Below are positions 1 to 9,957 of a stretch of 46,397 nucleotides of DNA, piece by piece (the first letter of the stretch is position 1; each line of letters begins with the position of its first letter). The position numbers and the translations under genes are program-made. Under the pieces are notes generated by a model. That model did no database searches and was not told the origin of the DNA. It was given only the letters and a program-made list of their open reading frames with translations. This DNA comes from Candidatus Hydrogenedentota bacterium (GTDB lineage Bacteria > Hydrogenedentota > Hydrogenedentia > Hydrogenedentales > SLHB01): assembly GCA_019695095.1 (NCBI GenBank), contig JAIBAQ010000026.1:1-46397 (forward strand). Reading direction: 5' to 3'.

Positions 1-219
1 AAGGTGGCATCCTTCGTGGCGCCCGGCGGACGCGTCTTGATCGTGGCGCGAGGACGCGACGCGCACGAGCCGGAAGGAAGCATACCCTGGCCGTTGACAC
101 GCGAAGAACTGCAACTCTGCACCCTTGAAGGATTGGTGGAAGAATCCTTCGAAGACTATGTCGAAGAAATCGACCCGCCCGTCAGACGGTTCAGGGTTGT
201 CTACGCAAGAACGCGCTAG
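1..219 (+). CDS. C-terminal fragment of a probable SAM-dependent methyltransferase
   Basis: The gene enters from the left edge and only its last 72 or so codons are present, ending in TAG at 217-219. The visible part begins VASFVAPGGRVLIVARGRD. This resembles the late strand of class I SAM-dependent methyltransferases, where a 'pGG.llvv.R' turn follows the motif III region. The remainder (EELQLCTLEGLVEESFEDYVEE ending VRRFRVVYART) fits the terminal antiparallel strands of that fold. The GTG at position 4 is not a plausible start because the fold is already under way. Substrate cannot be judged. It converges on the gene at 334-2958. Confidence 0.5.
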   Translation, partial: KVASFVAPGGRVLIVARGRDAHEPEGSIPWPLTREELQLCTLEGLVEESFEDYVEEIDPPVRRFRVVYARTR

Positions 220-225
220 CGGAGT

Positions 226-290
226 GGGCGGAAAGCAAGGACAGACACGTCTACGCTTCGCTGCGCTTGTGTCAGACCCTGTTTTCGGCC
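226..290. repeat. Copy of a dispersed 'ggacagacacgtct' repeat in the convergent gap
   Basis: Between two convergent genes lies GGACAGACACGTCT (239-252) followed after 5 bases by TCGCTGCGCTTG (258-269). The same two blocks occur in reverse orientation at 14949-14974, without the 5-base spacer. This is direct sequence identity, so it marks a dispersed non-coding repeat of the REP type rather than part of a gene. The palindrome-rich copy at 14891-14930 appears related. Confidence 0.6.
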
Positions 291-333
291 GCTACTGACT
301 CGATCTTGCGATTCACTGCGCTAGCGCGGACCG

Positions 334-2958
334 TCAGCTTTTTTCGAGGTAGCAAACTGCCTGCTGCCTAAGCGTGTCGGCAACGACGCGATATCTGGCG
401 TTGGCCCCAAGCTTGGACACGTCGTATACCTGCACGATATCGGCGAACTCCTGGGAATCTGGAGCAAACTCGGCGAGGAGACTGGGATACTGCTCAAGCA
501 GGCCCAAATTGAGAACGTGCCCTTCATGCTGGGGGAATAGGGCCAGGTAAAGAATATCCATTTCAACCAGTTCGCTGAAGAAGTGCGTGCCGAGAGAAAC
601 GTCGGGCACCAGGTCTTCGCGCATGGCAACGATTTCGCAGAGAATGGAAACGGCATTGATCTCCGCGAATGAGACGGGGACGCCGAGCGACGGCGTGGTC
701 GTGCCCCAGCGTCCGGGGCCAAGCAACATAATGGGCCCGGTTCTACGGTCTCCCAGAGCGCGCATGACTTGACCGATGAGCCGCGCCACCGAATAGCGCG
801 TGTTGATGGGCAGATGACCGTAGAGCGCCGGTGATACGCAGACAATCCAGTCCACGGTATCGATGCGGCTGCGGCCGATCACAGGCCCCGAAGATTGTAG
901 AAGCAGATCTTCGGGCGGCACTTGCTCCGGGGCATTGTCAAGACCGATTGCGCCATGCACCTGAAAAGGACGGCACTGAACCAGGTTGATTCGATAGGTT
1001 CCGTCCGGGCGGAAGTTGGCGGTGAATTCGATATCGACGGGATACTCGTACGCGTCGGCCACGGTTCGAAGCATGTCACGCATGTCTTGCACGAAATTCG
1101 TCTCGGACAGCAATCGGTCGAAGCGCACAATGGGGGGCGGCTTGGCGGTGAGGCCGCGCTCACGCGCCTCGCGGACTTGGCGGCGATCCTGTGCCGAAAA
1201 GAGTGAAAGAGGAACATCCTTCGCGACGGAGGCGACGGCGGAGAATTCCTGCGTCTCAAGCGCGTTGGTCTCGATATTGAGCACGTCAACGCGCCGTTGA
1301 GAATAGCGCGCGGCGGAATCGCTCTGCGTTTCGGGGGAGCGTTCCGGCGCGTTGAGCGCGACGAGACGCGTGTAGTCGTCGTCGGATCGGTCGACGGCAC
1401 GCGTGCCCAGGCCGAATACGAGCCGCAGCACCCCCGCTTCGGGGTCAATGTGCTCGTTCCAGACATAGGGATTGACGGAAAATCCCACGCCCGCAACGTG
1501 CGGATAATAGAAGTGGCCATGCAGGTCTCCAGAGACACGCTGAACGAGCAATCCCATTTGCTCATCGCGATCCAGGAGATTGTGGCGGGCGCGATAGCTG
1601 AGCGCGGATGCGCTCATCGTGCTGGCATACACCTGTTTGACGGCGGCGACAAATGCGTCGAGCCGCACTTCTGGAGAGCCTTGATTTACGCAGAAGACGC
1701 TCTCGTATTCGCCCGCGAACGAATTTCCGAAGTTGTCTTCGAGCAAGCTGCTGGAGCGGACAATGATGGGCGCCTGTCCGAAATAATCGAGCATGTCGGC
1801 AAAGCGCTTCATCATATGGGGGGGGAACTGGCCTTCCAGCACGCGGCGCTGCGCCTCCTGAACGCCGTGGAGGTCGAGATAGTGCTCGGACTTAATCTGC
1901 TGCTTGCGGATTCCCCAGCATTTGTTGCGGACAAGAAACGTATAGAACACGTCGGAGGGAATGAAATACGAGTCGTGGGCTTCCAGCAGGGACTCCCAAC
2001 GCGGTTCCGTGCGCATGAGGATCGCTCGCGCCAGTAGCACGCCGACGGACTTGCCTCCAATGAGCCCCGTGCCAAGCAGCCGCTTTCCTATGGCGACCAT
2101 GTCTGCAAGATTCAGATACTTCTCGGCCAGTTTGAGAACGCGCTCATCGCGCGAAATCGCCATACGCAGCACGCGGGAGAAGGTGTCCTGCACGGCCGCC
2201 ATAGAACCGCGTCCGAGCCGTTCTTGCTCGAGAATCGATTCGGCCTGAACAAAGGTACGTGTCCAGACGCCGAGCTGGTATTGGGACAACCCAAGCGCCG
2301 AGCGCGGGCTCGCGCGCATAATCTCCGAAACCGTATGGCTTTCACTGATAGGGTACGCCTTGTCGCCGCTGATTTGGTGCAACATGTACATATGCGGCGA
2401 AGACCGGCCCTGTACTTTGGTCGGATGCACAAAGATCTTGCTGTCGCGCGAATAGACTTCCAGAAAGACCTGGGTAGTCTCGGTAATGGGCGCCAGCGCA
2501 TAGTGGGAGTGAACCCCTCTGATCAGGGCGAAGTGCGCGATGGTATCCAGTTCATAGAGATAGGGGCAGGTCAGTTCGAAGAAGTTGCCGACCATCTGGT
2601 CGCAGTACCAATCAACGGTGAGGTCGGATAGGCTGTCGAATACGTACAAAGCACCCCGCCCATTCTTCTCGATAACCATGTGTATAGCGTCAAGAAAAAC
2701 CTCGAATCCGGCTTGCGGGTGAAGTGGGTACACGCACGAGCATGTTTGCGTGTCGAGTACCGGGGCGTGCCGCGCAAATCGAAAATAGGTGACAGATTTA
2801 CCCTGGGCCATGGATTGCGCGGCGAAGGGGAGTATCATGGCTCGATAATCATCGACACCACCCACTTCCCACACGATGTTGTCGCCAGCCCTAAGCCCGT
2901 GGAGCACACGGTCCAGACCGGGACTTCCCGTGCTGTAGTGCTTTTCGGAATGAGGCAT
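334..2958 (-). CDS. PEP/pyruvate-binding (PPDK_N-like) protein with degenerate KaiC-like N-terminus
   Basis: An 874-residue protein starting at ATG 2958, with AAGGA 8 bases upstream. Residues 8-25 (STGSPGLDRVLHGLRAGD) match the opening of KaiC/RecA-like ATPase domains. Where the P-loop GxxxxGKT should follow, the protein reads EVGGVDDYRAM, so nucleotide binding by that domain is probably lost. A Walker-B-like strand (ALYVFDSLSDL, about 103-113) remains. Residues from about 285 form an ATP-grasp PEP/pyruvate-binding domain: GGKSVGVLLAR at 301-311 is the nucleotide-binding start, and IIVRSSSLLEDNFGNSFAG near 400 is the family's 'RSS..ED....sfAG' motif. No phosphohistidine swivelling domain or PEP-utilising C-terminal barrel is visible, so this is not a full PEP synthase or PPDK. 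It follows gdhA on the same strand. Role unknown; a regulatory phosphotransfer or sensory function is inference. Confidence 0.75.
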   Translation of the reverse strand: MPHSEKHYSTGSPGLDRVLHGLRAGDNIVWEVGGVDDYRAMILPFAAQSMAQGKSVTYFRFARHAPVLDTQTCSCVYPLHPQAGFEVFLDAIHMVIEKNGRGALYVFDSLSDLTVDWYCDQMVGNFFELTCPYLYELDTIAHFALIRGVHSHYALAPITETTQVFLEVYSRDSKIFVHPTKVQGRSSPHMYMLHQISGDKAYPISESHTVSEIMRASPRSALGLSQYQLGVWTRTFVQAESILEQERLGRGSMAAVQDTFSRVLRMAISRDERVLKLAEKYLNLADMVAIGKRLLGTGLIGGKSVGVLLARAILMRTEPRWESLLEAHDSYFIPSDVFYTFLVRNKCWGIRKQQIKSEHYLDLHGVQEAQRRVLEGQFPPHMMKRFADMLDYFGQAPIIVRSSSLLEDNFGNSFAGEYESVFCVNQGSPEVRLDAFVAAVKQVYASTMSASALSYRARHNLLDRDEQMGLLVQRVSGDLHGHFYYPHVAGVGFSVNPYVWNEHIDPEAGVLRLVFGLGTRAVDRSDDDYTRLVALNAPERSPETQSDSAARYSQRRVDVLNIETNALETQEFSAVASVAKDVPLSLFSAQDRRQVREARERGLTAKPPPIVRFDRLLSETNFVQDMRDMLRTVADAYEYPVDIEFTANFRPDGTYRINLVQCRPFQVHGAIGLDNAPEQVPPEDLLLQSSGPVIGRSRIDTVDWIVCVSPALYGHLPINTRYSVARLIGQVMRALGDRRTGPIMLLGPGRWGTTTPSLGVPVSFAEINAVSILCEIVAMREDLVPDVSLGTHFFSELVEMDILYLALFPQHEGHVLNLGLLEQYPSLLAEFAPDSQEFADIVQVYDVSKLGANARYRVVADTLRQQAVCYLEKS

Positions 2959-2976
2959 CTCGGCAATCCTTGCATT

Positions 2977-3009
2977 GGGGCCCGTGAGTCGCGTGCACCC
3001 ACGGGCCCC
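2977..3009 (-). terminator. Strong stem-loop between gdhA and the downstream PEP-binding gene
   Basis: GGGGCCCGTG (2977-2986) pairs perfectly with CACGGGCCCC (3000-3009), a 10-bp GC stem with a 13-base loop. It sits 17 bases past the gdhA stop and just before the ribosome binding site of the next gene on the same strand. No T-run follows on the minus strand. It could be a weak terminator, an attenuator or an mRNA processing and stability structure. Confidence 0.55.
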
Positions 3010-3026
3010 AAAAAGCCTGACCGGGA

Positions 3027-4481
<1,455 letters not shown>

Positions 4482-4506
4482 TCACTTCGGGGAGCTGAGA
4501 CAGCGG

Positions 4507-4539
4507 CGCGCCCCCGTCCGCGGGGTGGACGGAGGCGCG
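4507..4539 (-). terminator. Terminator-like hairpin after the Tyr/Gly-rich lipoprotein gene
   Basis: CGCGCCCCCGTCC (4507-4519) pairs with GGACGGAGGCGCG (4527-4539), a 13-bp stem with one mismatch and a 7-base loop. It is 26 bases past the stop codon of the minus-strand lipoprotein gene. There is no T-run, so rho-independent activity is uncertain. No obvious promoter for gdhA was identified in the rest of this gap. Confidence 0.5.
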
Positions 4540-4565
4540 TTGTCGGGAGGAAGACCAGCAAAGTC

Positions 4566-5462
4566 CTAGATATCTACGCGTCGGTCTCGCGGTTCGATTG
4601 TGCGTTTCTCCAGAGACTTCGTGGCGTTGATGTATGCGTTGACGCGCTGCAACCAGCTAGTCGTCAGACGCAATTGGGTACTGTCTCGCAGGCTCTCCGA
4701 CGGCACCACGTCTAGCTCGTTCGCCGCCTCCTGGCTGAACGGACGGAAGTAGTCGCCAAGAGGATCGGCTTTCCGGACCTTCTCGCCGTTGTGCCGGATG
4801 GTTAACGGTTCGCGCTTCGCGCGCAACGCGGCCTTGGCTTGCGCCTTCAACGTGTTCGGGTCGAGGCCGTATTCGTACAGGATGACCGGCCCGTAGATTC
4901 CGGTTCCCACGTCGATTTCGTCGAAATACAGATCGGTGCCGGACTCGTAGTCAAGCAAGGCATCGAGCCAATCGAAAGGCAACCCTTGCTCGTAGTCGGC
5001 AGCGCCAAAGACGCGGCCTTCGGAGTAACCATCGAAGTAGCCGTCAACCCAGCCACCGTGTTCGAATTCGGTGTGCTCGTCGAAGGCCAGGAACGCGAGG
5101 TAGTCGGACCAGTATGCGTTGTCGTAGCCTTCGCTGAATCCCACGATGAACGCATAGTGGTAGTCGACGAAATACCCGTCGTTGTAGGCGTACCAGATTC
5201 CATCGTAATACCCGGCGTCGTAGGGCGGCGATTCGACATACGGAATGTCGCTCGTGTCGTAGTAGATGGGCGTGAAGTCGATCATGTCCCATCCATCCCA
5301 GTAGCCATCCCAATAGCGGCCATCCTGGGCAAATCCCGCCGCGAAGCCGATGTCGTATTCGGAGTCACCGCTATCGACCGGGCAGCCGAGAGTCGCCAAG
5401 GCGAGCAGGAGCGCCGCGCCGGTGCGTAGGGTCGCGTTTAGTAAGTTCTTGGGCGTATGCAT
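4566..5462 (-). CDS. Tyr/Gly/Asp-rich predicted lipoprotein, unknown function
   Basis: A 298-residue protein starting at ATG 5462 with GAGGAG 9 bases upstream. The N-terminus has a positively charged stretch, a hydrophobic core (GAALLLALATLGC) and a lipobox with Cys27, so it is probably a lipid-anchored envelope protein. After the cysteine, about 130 residues are dominated by aromatic-glycine-aspartate motifs such as GRYWDGYWDGWD, YDAGYYDGIWY, FSEGYDNAYW and GYFDGYSEGR, with a roughly 4-residue periodicity. The last 100 residues are more ordinary and charged. I do not recognise the family. It starts 20 bases after the stop of the FecR/DUF6600 gene, so the two are probably co-transcribed and may work together at the cell surface. 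Confidence 0.75.
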   Translation of the reverse strand: MHTPKNLLNATLRTGAALLLALATLGCPVDSGDSEYDIGFAAGFAQDGRYWDGYWDGWDMIDFTPIYYDTSDIPYVESPPYDAGYYDGIWYAYNDGYFVDYHYAFIVGFSEGYDNAYWSDYLAFLAFDEHTEFEHGGWVDGYFDGYSEGRVFGAADYEQGLPFDWLDALLDYESGTDLYFDEIDVGTGIYGPVILYEYGLDPNTLKAQAKAALRAKREPLTIRHNGEKVRKADPLGDYFRPFSQEAANELDVVPSESLRDSTQLRLTTSWLQRVNAYINATKSLEKRTIEPRDRRVDI

Positions 5463-5482
5463 GACTCGTTGCTCCTCTATGG

Positions 5483-8059
5483 TTATCGGCCACGGCCACG
5501 GCCGCTATCGCCACGGTCAAAGCTGCGGCCTGCGCCGCTGTCGTGGGATTCGAATGACGGAGCCTGGCGTTGCGGCGCGGATTCGACGCGGTTCGAAATC
5601 GACGGCGGCGTGAACGCGGGCCGCTCGACCCGTTGCGGCGCTTCAAAACGCTGCGCGGGGGCTTGGTACGATGGACGCTCTATGCTGCGCGGAGCCTCGA
5701 ACCGTTGCGGCGTATAGCTCGGACTATCGGCCTGCGGCGTGTACGTAGGCGCTTCCCTGCGCTGGATTTGCGGCGTGTAGACACGCGGTTCCCGCGCAAT
5801 CGACTGCGGCGCTTGAGTTACCGGCGCCTGCGGCACGCTCGTTTGAAAACGTTGCGGCGTGGGAGCCTGTACCCGCGATTCCGGACGCGACCAATCTTGA
5901 ACCGGTGTCGACTGAATCGGGTTACGCGGCATCGTCATCACGCGGGAAGAACTCTGCGGCGCGCTCGTGGTTGTCTGCGGCGTATACGCCCGGCCGCGCG
6001 TGTTCGTAATCGGCGCGGTGGTGTCGCGGATCGGAGTCCGTTGCGATGCACCGGCGTTTGAGTTGTTTCCGATTGCGCCGCTCACCGGCGGAATGGTCGT
6101 GCGTTGACGCCCACTGTTCCCGTTTCCACGGCTGATTACGTCGCCTACGGGCGGAGTCGTCTGGCGTTGGCGCACGCTGTTGCCGCCCGCGCTACCATTC
6201 GTGATTCCACTGACTGGGGGCGTCGTCTGCCGTTGACGCGTCGTGGCCGAGGAGCCGCCGCCAATGATGTCGCCTACCGGCGGCGTTGTTTGACGCTGGC
6301 GCACGCTGTTGCGCGAAACACTACCGGCGCCACCGTCAGCCGGTGTGGTGGTCCGCTGCGGGGCATTGGCATCCACGCTGCGGCCCCGGCGCGTGAGGGC
6401 CTCGTCCAACCCGGTTGGGCTGGTGCTGCGCGTGTCGACAGACGTTTCGCGGTTTGTCCGCATGGTGCGATTGGTGCGATTGGTCGCGGTGGAGCCGGTA
6501 CCGGGCGCGACCGCCATATCGGCATTGGTGCTCCGGCCGCGCGTACGGGCATTCAGGTCGCTCGTGGCGCGTATGTACTGGCTGTCGCGCTGCGCACGGG
6601 TAACGATGGTCCTGGAATCCGCAGGCGTACTCTCGGGCAGACGAACCTCACGGGTGCGCGCATTCCGGTCGGCAGACGCATACGACGTGCGAACCGCGCG
6701 GAACCGCGAAGAATCGACCGTCTGGAACTGAGCACGGCCAGACCGCGCTTCCAAGGTACCTATGCGTTCGGAGGCGCGCATTTGGCGGTCGCCGTAAACG
6801 TCAAGCCCACGGATGACACGTCGCGGACTGTATTCGCGCGCCAGGGCATTCACGCCGTAATAATTCGGGTACGGCCGGTGGTACGTGGGCGAATAGATGT
6901 CCCAGAAATGAACGTCGTCAGAGTTGATATTGATGTTCACAAAGATGTTCTGAGTCGCCGGGTACACCGAACACGGCCCGTAGAAGAACTCGTCGGCATA
7001 GCTGAAGCTGGTGCCGAACACGCCAAACCGGATGCCGCCCACGCTGAAGTACGCGCTGCCATAGGTGCAGGGCCGGTTGTAGATGTCATACGGAGTCCAG
7101 CAGAAGTACGATCCATAACGAACGGTCGCGCACCACGCCGGAGACCACACGGGGTCGTAGCACCACATCCACCCGTAGGACGGCATATAGTTCCAGCGGC
7201 CATAGTGCGACGTCACGTAGCAGAACGGATACGAGCCGTTCCAGACGTACCCGTACGCGGGAACATAGCTCCAGTAACCGGTGCGGTACGGGACGTAATC
7301 GACGACAACGGTCGGGCGCCAGTACTGGCGGTTATCGACATTGACCCATTCGCCGTAGTTGCCAAGGTCAGAATAGCCCAGCGGCGGCGCGGACGACGCA
7401 ATCGAGGTCGGCAATGCCTGGTCGCCCAGGGCCAATTGCTTGGCTCGCTCACGGTTCCATGCGTCAAATTCGTCTTCAATGCTCTTGTCAAAAGGTACCG
7501 GCGCGGACGGAAGCAGGCCCGGGTCAACATAAACACGCTGGCCCGCGGAAGCGGTAACCGGCGCGCCGCCCTCGGCACGGACAATGGCGCGGCCCCAGCG
7601 TACGCTGACGGTCGTCGCGCCTTCGCCGACGATGTCGAACCGGACGTGGGTATCGTTTTCTACCGTGATGGTTGCGGCCGGGGTACGGAAGGAGACGTCG
7701 CCGTTGCTGCGGTTGACGCGTTGCACATAAAACGAGCCAATCCAACCGCGTACTTGAGCGCTCGGCGGCACTTGGGTAATTTCGGCTTTGCTGCCATCGG
7801 CCATGCGCAGGAACGTGCCGCCGGCCATTTCGAGTTCAAGCAAGCCGTCGTTGTCTACCCATAGGGTATCGCCCGGCATGATGAGGGTGTTGTTTGTTGC
7901 ATAACTCCAGTCTGCGTCGCTGGAGCCCTTGACCATCGCCCCCCCGGACTCGTAGCTGACGCGGGCGTGGAGGAGCTGATCCGCTTGGGCAGTCTGGCTC
8001 CAAAGGAGCGCCGTAACTGCGGCAAGCCCAGTAAATACGCGTTTCAATGTCGCGTGCAT
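5483..8059 (-). CDS. Secreted FecR-domain / DUF6600-like protein with low-complexity repeat tail
   Basis: An 858-residue exported protein. The start at ATG 8059 (MHATLKRVFTGLAAVTALL) is supported by GGAGG 7 bases upstream and a signal peptide ending near AQA; the frame is open for another 91 codons upstream without family resemblance. Residues about 30-190 form a FecR-like domain (ARVSYESGGAMVKGSSDADW, then LRMADGSKAEI and VENDTHVRFDIVGEG). Residues about 215-400 are Trp/Tyr-rich (GEWVNVDNRQYWRPT, YRTGYWSYVPAYGYVW, GRWNYMPSYGWMW, YFCWTPYD), the pattern of DUF6600. The last 350 residues are disordered, rich in Arg, Gln, Pro and Thr, with RQRQTTPPV repeats and later PQRFEAP-type motifs, ending in RGDSGRGRGR. 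The tail suggests interaction with cell wall, polymer or nucleic acid; that is inference. Confidence 0.8.
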   Translation of the reverse strand: MHATLKRVFTGLAAVTALLWSQTAQADQLLHARVSYESGGAMVKGSSDADWSYATNNTLIMPGDTLWVDNDGLLELEMAGGTFLRMADGSKAEITQVPPSAQVRGWIGSFYVQRVNRSNGDVSFRTPAATITVENDTHVRFDIVGEGATTVSVRWGRAIVRAEGGAPVTASAGQRVYVDPGLLPSAPVPFDKSIEDEFDAWNRERAKQLALGDQALPTSIASSAPPLGYSDLGNYGEWVNVDNRQYWRPTVVVDYVPYRTGYWSYVPAYGYVWNGSYPFCYVTSHYGRWNYMPSYGWMWCYDPVWSPAWCATVRYGSYFCWTPYDIYNRPCTYGSAYFSVGGIRFGVFGTSFSYADEFFYGPCSVYPATQNIFVNININSDDVHFWDIYSPTYHRPYPNYYGVNALAREYSPRRVIRGLDVYGDRQMRASERIGTLEARSGRAQFQTVDSSRFRAVRTSYASADRNARTREVRLPESTPADSRTIVTRAQRDSQYIRATSDLNARTRGRSTNADMAVAPGTGSTATNRTNRTMRTNRETSVDTRSTSPTGLDEALTRRGRSVDANAPQRTTTPADGGAGSVSRNSVRQRQTTPPVGDIIGGGSSATTRQRQTTPPVSGITNGSAGGNSVRQRQTTPPVGDVISRGNGNSGRQRTTIPPVSGAIGNNSNAGASQRTPIRDTTAPITNTRGRAYTPQTTTSAPQSSSRVMTMPRNPIQSTPVQDWSRPESRVQAPTPQRFQTSVPQAPVTQAPQSIAREPRVYTPQIQRREAPTYTPQADSPSYTPQRFEAPRSIERPSYQAPAQRFEAPQRVERPAFTPPSISNRVESAPQRQAPSFESHDSGAGRSFDRGDSGRGRGR
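6075..6370 (-). repeat. About five imperfect tandem repeats coding RQRQTTPPV-type units
   Basis: Within the DUF6600-type gene, segments beginning near 6081, 6139, 6208, 6267 and 6335 each encode a variant of R-Q-R-x-T-T-x-P-x followed by a Gly/Ser/Asn-rich spacer. The spacing is about 58-69 bases. The units differ in length and sequence, so this is an old or relaxed repeat in a disordered tail. Confidence 0.7.
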
Positions 8060-8365
8060 GGTTGAATCCTCCAAGGTTTCTTTTGCTCCGCTCGTATAGT
8101 TGGACGAGTCTGCGGGCGGGACATTCACGAATTCTTGCGGAAAAGCTTGACCTTGGGAGATAGGGGCGGGAAAGCTTACTTTTGACAAAACGGGCGTTTT
8201 GGCGGTTTTCTCAAAGATGTGTGACGCCTCCAAAAGGCTGCCAGCCCATAAGTCCCAAGTAAGTATGTTCTTATGGAATCTGTATTTGCACATAGGCAGG
8301 GATGAGCTATCGAAGCTCACCCCTGCCTGCAAGCGAAGGTTTTCTCGTGCATTTCTTCGCGGAAT
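8060..8365. other. 306-base intergenic region upstream of the DUF6600-type gene
   Basis: Besides the terminator-like hairpin at 8295-8327, this gap holds the ribosome binding site GGAGG of the DUF6600-type gene near 8067-8071. It also has a relatively AT-rich stretch (8170-8290) that may contain its promoter. I see no convincing small gene. Confidence 0.4.
8295..8327 (-). terminator. Hairpin downstream of the blaI-M56 operon
   Basis: GGCAGGGATGAGCT (8295-8308) pairs with AGCTCACCCCTGCC (8314-8327) with one mismatch and a 5-base loop. It begins about 38 bases past the M56 stop codon on the minus strand and separates that operon from the DUF6600-type gene. A T-run is lacking. Confidence 0.55.
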
Positions 8366-9955
8366 TTACTTTGCCGGTTGCGCGTCCTCAACCGAGACAA
8401 ATTCCCCGTTGGCGTTGAAGGTAAAGACCTTGTCCTGGACGATCTTGTCCTTATCCCAAATCGTGGCCTCGTACTTGTAGCGAATGGAAACGTTGCCGGC
8501 GTCTCCCTTCGTGGGTTCGCCCCATTCAATGGACTTTCGCGCCGTGATGTCTCGGAAGTTCTTGCTGAAGAAGTCTTCCACGAGGGCCTGCAGGCCGTCT
8601 TTTGTACTGGTATCAGCCGCCTGCTTCACAACGTCCTGCGGAAACCCCTTCTCGTCCTTCACGGCCACGAACTCACCCTTCGCGTCAAACGTGAACACCT
8701 GGTTCATGATCTTCGTCTGCTTGTCCCAGATACTCGCCTGATACTTGTACCGGATAGACGAGTTACCCTTGTCGTCGGCCGTCACATCGCCCCATTCGAG
8801 CGATTTGCGGCTCGTCACGTCGCGAAAGTTGTGTAGGAAGAAGTCTTCCACACGCCCCATCATCTCGGCCTTGGCCTTTTCGAGCGGCGCAGACGCCTGC
8901 ACGGCGTTCTCGCCCGCGATGGCGATTCCAAGCAGGGCCACAACCGCCAACGCGGCAAGTGACAGACGGCCAAGAGGCTTATGGGCCCGATACGTTTTCT
9001 CGGTCATTCGTAGGATCCTCCCGGAGAGCGAATTGCGTCGCTCCGTTATGCCGGCGCCGGAAACCCACAGCGCCGGCGCCGTGACCTGGGTCTCCTCAAT
9101 CACCCGCAACATGCTCCGCCCGTATCGCCGCTGCCTGCCTCCGGAATGCAGGACGGCGAGGTCGTCGCACGCCAGTTCACGCTCGTGCCGGATCCGGGCA
9201 TTTGCGTACCAAATCACGGGATGAAAGAAGTAGACCGTTTGAAGAACGATTTGAAGAACATTGATGAGTAAATCGTTGCGGCGAACATGCGCGAGTTCGT
9301 GCAGCAGGATGGGTTCAAGGTCTTCGATGTCCCACGTGTTCGCCATCGATGGCGGCAGCACGATCGTGGGACGCCACACGCCGATTACCGCGGGCCCGCC
9401 TCCGCGCGACTCCGGCAGCGTCACGAGTCCTATCTGCCCGCGCACACCCAGTCTGCGGGCGCATTCCAACAGAAGCGCGATGAGTTCCGGGCGAGTAACG
9501 GGAGCGCATGCACGCAAAAGCCCTTGAACGCGATACCGCCGATACAGCACGAGCATCGCGAATCCTGCCGCGGGCGCTAACCATGCCCATGCGACTAACG
9601 TGTGCCACGGGAAATCGTGCGGCGATTCGGCAGCGGCGGTGAGGTTTGAAGCCGCTGGAGAACTGACAGGATGCGGCTGCAGAATCGTTGCGATAACGGG
9701 CTCGTAGAGCACTGTCGTCGCCGTGTGCTCGGCGGCCAAACGCACCTCGTCGCCGATCCCTAAGGAAACGCCGATATGCACGGGCAGGCACAGACGCAGC
9801 AGCACGACCATCCACAGCCAATAGCGAAAACTCGGACTCGCGCGCCGGCACAGCAACGACACCACCCACACGAACGCCGCGAGTACCGCGACTTGCCAGC
9901 TCATGCTCCAAAGATACTGTGGCCATTCGGACGCGAAACCTTGAACGGTCTCCAT
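8366..9955 (-). CDS. BlaR1-like M56 family membrane metallopeptidase with two C-terminal repeats
   Basis: A 529-residue integral membrane protein. Hydrophobic segments near 18-38, 45-65, 118-138 and 325-350 flank the M56 zinc peptidase site HELAH (219-223), with the distal ligand in ERELACDD (about 258-265). In the BlaR1/MecR1 family such proteases cleave the cognate BlaI-type repressor upon an envelope signal. Here no penicillin-binding sensor domain is present. The extracytoplasmic tail instead contains two copies of a 66-residue unit at 369-434 and 459-524 (VEDFF..NFRD.T.RKS.EWG...IRYKY.A.IWDK...FTF.A.GEFV), exactly 90 residues apart. The start lies 2 bases after the BlaI stop, so the pair is translationally linked. 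The signal sensed by the repeats is unknown. Confidence 0.88.
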   Translation of the reverse strand: METVQGFASEWPQYLWSMSWQVAVLAAFVWVVSLLCRRASPSFRYWLWMVVLLRLCLPVHIGVSLGIGDEVRLAAEHTATTVLYEPVIATILQPHPVSSPAASNLTAAAESPHDFPWHTLVAWAWLAPAAGFAMLVLYRRYRVQGLLRACAPVTRPELIALLLECARRLGVRGQIGLVTLPESRGGGPAVIGVWRPTIVLPPSMANTWDIEDLEPILLHELAHVRRNDLLINVLQIVLQTVYFFHPVIWYANARIRHERELACDDLAVLHSGGRQRRYGRSMLRVIEETQVTAPALWVSGAGITERRNSLSGRILRMTEKTYRAHKPLGRLSLAALAVVALLGIAIAGENAVQASAPLEKAKAEMMGRVEDFFLHNFRDVTSRKSLEWGDVTADDKGNSSIRYKYQASIWDKQTKIMNQVFTFDAKGEFVAVKDEKGFPQDVVKQAADTSTKDGLQALVEDFFSKNFRDITARKSIEWGEPTKGDAGNVSIRYKYEATIWDKDKIVQDKVFTFNANGEFVSVEDAQPAK

Positions 9956-9957
9956 CG

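Noticed and set aside
6104-7864. A 586-codon plus-strand frame across the DUF6600-type gene
   Set aside because: The minus-strand protein has a signal peptide, FecR and DUF6600 patterns and a good ribosome binding site. The plus frame has only Arg/Ala-rich sequence.
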